A stretch of DNA of 46,520 nt from Streptomyces albidochromogenes. GTDB lineage: Bacteria > Actinomycetota > Actinomycetes > Streptomycetales > Streptomycetaceae. Below, piece by piece: positions 42,987 through 46,520 of the stretch. The notes under the pieces were generated by a model that worked only from the letters and a program-made list of their open reading frames with translations, was not told the origin of the DNA and made no database searches. Each line of letters opens with the position of its first letter. The first letter of the stretch is position 1. The stretch covers positions 1 to 46,520 of the forward strand of contig NZ_VBVX01000011.1 of assembly GCF_005981925.1 (NCBI RefSeq). The letters are read 5' to 3'. The position numbers and the translations under genes were made by a program.

Positions 42987-43724
42987 CTATGTGGCGCTCT
43001 TGCGCAGGAAGGTCTCGAGCTGTTCGGCGAAGCCAGGTGCTTCGGCGACGAAGTGACCGGCGCCCGGGTGCACGCTGCGCTCGCCGCTGAGCGCCTCCGC
43101 GAGAGCGTCGCAGATCCGCTCGAGCGCGGCCGCATGGTCTCCGGACGCGACGAGCACTGGGACGCCGGCGTCACGGATCGCGTCAAGTCGCGGGCGCGCC
43201 TCGCTGGGCGGCCGGCCACCGTGCGCCCGCCGAACGCCCGCGACCACTTCCTCGGGGAGCGGGCCGTCGCCGATGGGCGCGCCCGCGAGACGGAGGAACT
43301 CGCGCAGCTCGATCGGGTCGGTATCCATCCCCTGGGTGAGGACCGCACGGCCGATGCGCTCGAGCCGCGCCACCTCCGGATCGTCAGGGACAAGGCAGGT
43401 GAGCGGCGGCTCGATCAGGGTGAGCGAGCGCACGCTGCCCGGTGCCGCAGCGGCCGCTATCAACGTCCCCAGGACGCCGTAGGAGTGGGCGACAACGTGC
43501 GGGCGGCCAACAAGCAACGGCGCCAGGTCAACGGCGTCCACCTCGAAGTCCTGGCCCTCCCGTGGTGGTGGACTCGGCGGATAGCCACGGCGATGCACAT
43601 ATGCCAGCGTCCACCGATCGGCCAGCGGAGCGAAAGCGCCCCACGTCGTCCGCGGGCCGGCACCGCCGTGCACAAGCAGGACTTCCGGCCCAGCGCCATC
43701 GCGCACCACCACGATCTCGCCCAC
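42987..43724 (-). CDS. Alpha/beta hydrolase
   Basis: The 245-residue hydrolase reads VLLVHGGAGPRTTWGAF, YVHRRGYPPSPPP, the nucleophile elbow VAHSYGVLG (Ser near residue 82), acid residue in LVASGDHAAA, and His in PGAGHFVAEAPG. The triad is complete; the substrate is unknown. The GTG at 43724 (MGEIVVVRDGAGPEVLL) has no ribosome site, but TATGCT lies seven bases upstream like a -10 box, so the transcript may be leaderless. It is flanked by decayed DNA: a csp remnant downstream and an IS5-type remnant upstream. Confidence 0.87.
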   Translation of the reverse strand: MGEIVVVRDGAGPEVLLVHGGAGPRTTWGAFAPLADRWTLAYVHRRGYPPSPPPREGQDFEVDAVDLAPLLVGRPHVVAHSYGVLGTLIAAAAAPGSVRSLTLIEPPLTCLVPDDPEVARLERIGRAVLTQGMDTDPIELREFLRLAGAPIGDGPLPEEVVAGVRRAHGGRPPSEARPRLDAIRDAGVPVLVASGDHAAALERICDALAEALSGERSVHPGAGHFVAEAPGFAEQLETFLRKSAT

Positions 43725-43899
43725 GCGGCAAGCATAGCGGCGCACCGTATGACGCGACGCCGGGAGCAGCACCTTCACAGCACCACGTGAGACACGCTCT
43801 TCAGGCGATGTCTCCGGCGAGGCGGGCGAGGCCGGCCAGGCTTGCGGCGGGGGCCAGGCGGCCCAGTAACGAGCGCATCCCCCTTCGGAAGGCGGCGGA
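43725..43899. other. Spacer between hydrolase and IS remnant
   Basis: This contains the hydrolase promoter and a Leu/Ala-rich open frame continuing from the IS remnant (LLGRLAPAASLAGLARL). No homologue is recognised, and the frame was probably fused by the deletion that truncated the transposase. Confidence 0.35.
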
Positions 43900-44038
43900 G
43901 TGCAGCTTGGCCCACACCCTGGCCTCCGTCCACTCGGCAAAGCGCCGATGTGCCGTCGCCCCCAAGGGCCCGAACGACGCAGCGGGCAACTGCTGCCCCG
44001 TGCAACCTGACGTGGCCACGAACACGATTGCAGAGTCA
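43900..44038 (-). mobile_element. IS5-family transposase remnant
   Basis: The minus-strand frame encodes SAIVFVATSGCTGQQLPAAS followed by FGPLGATAHRRFAEWTEARVWAKLH. This is the N-terminal region of streptomycete IS5/IS402-like transposases, which typically read TSGCTWQQLP, then FGPSxxTAHRRFxEWxxAxVWxKLH. The rest of the transposase, including the DDE catalytic part, and any terminal inverted repeats are absent. The usual Trp of CTWQQLP is Gly. It is a dead fragment about 140 bases long. Confidence 0.75.
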
Positions 44039-44053
44039 TACGTCAGCACAGCG

Positions 44054-44091
44054 GAAGGGGCGGCACCGGAGGATTCCGGCGCCGCCCCTTC
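44054..44091 (-). terminator. Terminator of the FG-GAP gene
   Basis: A perfect 11-bp stem, GAAGGGGCGGC (44054-44064) with GCCGCCCCTTC (44081-44091), has an inner CCGGA/TCCGG extension. It begins 20 bases past the stop codon of the minus-strand FG-GAP gene and shields the region beyond it. Confidence 0.8.
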
Positions 44092-44110
44092 AGGCTGTCT
44101 GGCTACGTGC

Positions 44111-45568
44111 TCAGGAGCCCGATATGGCGTCCCCGAACATGGGGTCCTCACCCGAGTTCCCGATGCCCATGGACGACGCACCGAAGCTCACCGCGCCGGT
44201 GGCCGTGACGCCTGTGGTGGAGCCGCGCAGGACCCACACTGCGCCGTCGTCGCTGTTCTCACCGCCCGCGCCCACCGACAGATCGGCGCGGCCGTCCTTG
44301 TTGTGGTCGGCGAGGTGGATGGCGTCGCCGAACAGGTCCGACGACTCGTTGGCGCCCGGGACGCCCGAGGTGCCCTGGTTGAAGGACTGGGCACCGGTTG
44401 CCGTCAGACCGGAGGCGCCGCCGCGCAGCACCCAGACGTTGCCGGCGTGGTCTGCGGATCCGATGGATTCGAAGGGGGCGCCGACGGCGAGGTCCGGGTA
44501 GCCGTCGCCGTTGGTGTCGCCCGCGGCGAGCGTGCTGCCGAACAGGTCCCACGACTCGTCCGCGCCCGGCACGCCCTCAGTGGCCTGGCTGAAGACGCCG
44601 GTGCGGGAGGTGTCGACGCCGGCCGCGGCGCCGTAGTACACGGTGACGTAACCGCCGAGCGCCGTCTGGTCCCCGATCGGGTCGTCGTCGGTACCGATGA
44701 CGAGGTCGTCGTGGCCGTCCTTGTCGAAGTCGGCCGCGGTGAGCGAGGCGGGGTTGTCGTCGCTCACCTGGGTCTGCAGTGTGAGCCCGGCCGAGGAGCC
44801 CCGGTGGACGAAGGCGCCGGCGAAGGAGCCCACCACCACGTCGTCCGCGCCGTCGTCGTCGAAGTCGCCGGCGGCCAGATCGACGGCGCCGTTCGGGTAC
44901 GCGCCGGACTCGATCTGCCCATCGAAGCGCAGCTTCCCGGCCGCGCCGCCGGACTTGGTGAAGCCGCCCTTGAAGATCCACACGTCCTTGCCGGTGGAAC
45001 CGACCGCCAGATCGGCCTTCCCGTCATCGGTGAAGTCGCCGACCGCGAGGGACTGGCCGAACCGGTCGTGGCCCGACGCGTTCGGGTCGCTGATCGTCGT
45101 GCCGCCTGACAGGCCGGACGAGCCGCCCCACAGGATCGTGACCGAACCGCCGTCGACATCGCCGCTGATGTCCTCCAGCGGTGTGCCCACGACGAGATCG
45201 CCGTAGCCGTCGTTGTTGAGGTCGCCGTGCGCGAGTTCGGTGCCGAAGCGGTCGGAGGTCTCCGAGGCACCCGGTACGCCGGAGGAGTTCTGCGATGCGG
45301 TCTTGTGGCGCGCGGCGCTGACACCGCTCGACGAACCGTAGTTGACGACCACGGCACCCGCCTTCGCCTTCCCGCCCACGACCGCACCCGGGGCGCCGGT
45401 CGCCAGATCGCGGTAGCCGTCGCCGTTGAAGTCGTCGGCGAGGCCCGACGGGGCGGCACTCGCGCCACCGGGCAGGGCGATGAGCAGGCCACCGGCCAGG
45501 GCAGCCGCGACGGCGGTGGCGCCCAGGACGACGGGACGCCGGGAGCGCTTGTGATGGGACCGGGACAT
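44111..45568 (-). CDS. Secreted FG-GAP (integrin alpha-like) repeat protein
   Basis: The 485-residue exported protein starts at ATG 45568 (MSRSHHKRSRRPVVLGAT) with an excellent GGAGGAG and a signal peptide ending near GGASAAP. It contains about six to seven FG-GAP repeats, each with a Ca2+-binding DxNxDGxxDL loop, for example DDFNGDGYRDLATGAP, GDLNNDGYGDLVVGTP, GDFTDDGKADLAVGS, GDTNGDGYPDLAVGAP and ADHNKDGRADLSVGAG. These form a seven-bladed propeller as in integrin alpha chains. In Streptomyces such proteins are secreted and probably bind a surface or matrix. An in-frame upstream extension to 45772 is not part of it. Confidence 0.92.
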   Translation of the reverse strand: MSRSHHKRSRRPVVLGATAVAAALAGGLLIALPGGASAAPSGLADDFNGDGYRDLATGAPGAVVGGKAKAGAVVVNYGSSSGVSAARHKTASQNSSGVPGASETSDRFGTELAHGDLNNDGYGDLVVGTPLEDISGDVDGGSVTILWGGSSGLSGGTTISDPNASGHDRFGQSLAVGDFTDDGKADLAVGSTGKDVWIFKGGFTKSGGAAGKLRFDGQIESGAYPNGAVDLAAGDFDDDGADDVVVGSFAGAFVHRGSSAGLTLQTQVSDDNPASLTAADFDKDGHDDLVIGTDDDPIGDQTALGGYVTVYYGAAAGVDTSRTGVFSQATEGVPGADESWDLFGSTLAAGDTNGDGYPDLAVGAPFESIGSADHAGNVWVLRGGASGLTATGAQSFNQGTSGVPGANESSDLFGDAIHLADHNKDGRADLSVGAGGENSDDGAVWVLRGSTTGVTATGAVSFGASSMGIGNSGEDPMFGDAISGS

Positions 45569-45897
45569 GGGTTTCTCTCCTCCAGGACACACGTGCGGCT
45601 TGGAGATGACCTCTGGTGAGCCTGAAGGGTTGTACGGGGCAGGCGAGGTTGTGGTGCCGACGATGTGCGCAGGGTGGACCGCTCCGGGCCAGTCGTCCGG
45701 GTCGGCGCCCGTGAGCTCGTGGATGCGCTGGAGGCAATAGGTCATCTGCGTGTGCTCGAGGCGGTAGGTCATCCCGAGGGCTCAGCGAAAGTCGCCAGTC
45801 GGCCTCGGCGACCACGCAGCTGCCGGCTCAAGCGGGGATGGCCCAACAGCCGGCCGCGTGCGACAGCCGCAGGTGTCGGTGGTGTACGAAGTCCTTC
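45569..45897. other. Divergent promoter region with a possible PucR-type remnant
   Basis: The region separates the FG-GAP gene and the RNA phosphodiesterase gene. On the minus strand, about 45690-45772 reads MTYCLQRIHELTGADPDDW, resembling the helix-turn-helix of PucR/CdaR regulators, where TVxYRLxRIxELTGxDP is usual. It has no upstream part and could be gene debris. Confidence 0.35.
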
Positions 45898-46485
45898 ATG
45901 CACGACGAACAGAACCAGGCCGCAACCGTCCGCGTCTTCATAGCCCTCGCCCCGCCCGACAGCGCCAAGGAGGAACTGGCGCGGGCGCTGCGGCCCGCCT
46001 ATGACGCCTACCCGCGCATGCGGTGGAACCGTATCGAGGACTGGCACATCACCCTGGCGTTCCTCGGTGAGCTGCCGACGCAGGCCGTTTCGCTTCTGCA
46101 GCCGCCACTCGCGGAACTCGCGGCGGGGCGCCACCCTCTGCACCTGACCTTGCGCGGCAGCGGGCACTTCGACAGGCGAGTGCTGTGGAGTGGGATCGGC
46201 GGGGACGTCGAAGGACTGCGGCTGCTCGCCGACGAGGTGCGGGCGCTGGTCAAGGAACACGGCGTCACCTTCATGGACCGGCCACTGAACCCCCACCTGA
46301 CGCTCGCCCGATCCCGCCGTGACGACGCTTCCAGCGCGGTAGAGGCCGCCGCAGGGCTGTCCGCGTTCACCGGCCGCACATGGCAGGCCGAACGTCTGCA
46401 CCTGGTCGGCAGCAACTACGGCCGCGGACCCGGCCCGATCCGCTACCGCGACATCGAGGCGTGGCCCTTCCGTGGGGTGACGTGA
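45898..46485 (+). CDS. thpR: RNA 2',3'-cyclic phosphodiesterase (2'-5' RNA ligase family)
   Basis: The 195-residue enzyme of the 2H phosphoesterase superfamily has two catalytic motifs, HITLAFLG near residue 50 and HLTLARS near residue 133, each containing the HxT pair that defines the fold. The N-terminus RVFIALAPPDSAKEEL and the phrase RWNRIEDWH are typical of LigT/ThpR. It opens 2',3'-cyclic phosphate ends of RNA to 2'-phosphate and may ligate tRNA halves in reverse. The ATG at 45898 is preferred over one at 45838, but its ribosome site is weak. The TGA at 46483-46485 lies inside the left arm of a terminator stem. Confidence 0.92.
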   Translation: MHDEQNQAATVRVFIALAPPDSAKEELARALRPAYDAYPRMRWNRIEDWHITLAFLGELPTQAVSLLQPPLAELAAGRHPLHLTLRGSGHFDRRVLWSGIGGDVEGLRLLADEVRALVKEHGVTFMDRPLNPHLTLARSRRDDASSAVEAAAGLSAFTGRTWQAERLHLVGSNYGRGPGPIRYRDIEAWPFRGVT

Positions 46486-46519
46486 ACCGCCCCTGTGGGT
46501 GGGACAGGGGCGGTTCACG
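46481..46519 (+). terminator. 16-bp terminator hairpin overlapping the thpR stop codon
   Basis: CGTGAACCGCCCCTGT (46481-46496) and ACAGGGGCGGTTCACG (46504-46519) form a perfect 16-bp stem with a GGGTGGG loop. The left arm begins before the thpR TGA, so the last codons lie within the hairpin. It can work in both directions. Confidence 0.8.
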
Positions 46520-46520
46520 T

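Noticed and set aside
44111..45772. Extended start of the FG-GAP protein at 45772
   Set aside because: The signal peptide and a strong ribosome site place the start at 45568. The extension would put 68 residues before the signal peptide.

Overview
The window reads as Streptomyces or a close relative. The DNA is very GC-rich, third codon positions are strongly biased, GTG and TTG starts are common, and many products are families typical of streptomycetes: DNRLRE secreted proteins, SpoIIE-type regulatory phosphatases, a MalT/LuxR regulator, DUF7144, HGxxPAAW-like and LTD-domain proteins. No rRNA, tRNA or CRISPR array was found. Several truncated genes, an IS5-type remnant and single-base frameshifts suggest an accessory or decaying part of the chromosome, although some frameshifts could be sequencing errors.

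Layout. 0.5-5 kb: a very large secreted protein with a C-terminal NucA/NucB-type nuclease faces a SMI1/KNR4 gene across a shared terminator, which looks like a polymorphic toxin and its immunity protein. 5.5-6.7 kb: a protein of unknown function, then about 0.9 kb of apparently decayed DNA. 7.6-11.1 kb: two tandem paralogous 14-TM efflux pumps. Each is preceded by the same kind of leader, with a short ORF beginning MTY(L/R)PG and a hairpin close to the pump start. 11.2-12 kb: an alpha/beta hydrolase.

12-26.8 kb: a membrane- and stress-oriented block. It holds a lipid kinase, DUF7144 and SHOCT membrane proteins, an HdeD protein, a two-pore-helix-type K+ channel, a third MFS pump, a MalT-like LuxR regulator, a GH15 glucoamylase/trehalase broken by two frameshifts, and a PAS-GAF-PP2C-HATPase protein whose phosphatase metal site is degenerate. 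27-31.2 kb: a small LTD-domain secreted protein, then an ABC importer operon of FecCD permease, ATPase and lipoprotein. A cobalamin riboswitch heads this operon, so its likely substrate is vitamin B12 or another corrinoid rather than an iron siderophore.

31.4-39.1 kb: MarR and a small membrane protein diverge from a palindromic operator. Next come a dienelactone-hydrolase-like protein lacking the usual nucleophile, a second SpoIIE phosphatase with an intact active site, a GT1 glycosyltransferase, and an alpha/beta hydrolase divergent from a frameshifted XRE/MmyB-type regulator. 39.6-46.5 kb: a secreted phospholipase-D-like protein, a lipoprotein, an alpha/beta hydrolase, remnants of a cold-shock gene and an IS5 transposase, an FG-GAP secreted protein, and an RNA 2',3'-cyclic phosphodiesterase that ends inside a terminator stem.

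The most interesting signals are the duplicated leader-ORF/hairpin architecture of the two pumps, the nuclease/SMI1 pair, the riboswitch that reassigns the ABC operon, and the contrast between an intact and a degenerate SpoIIE domain about 10 kb apart.
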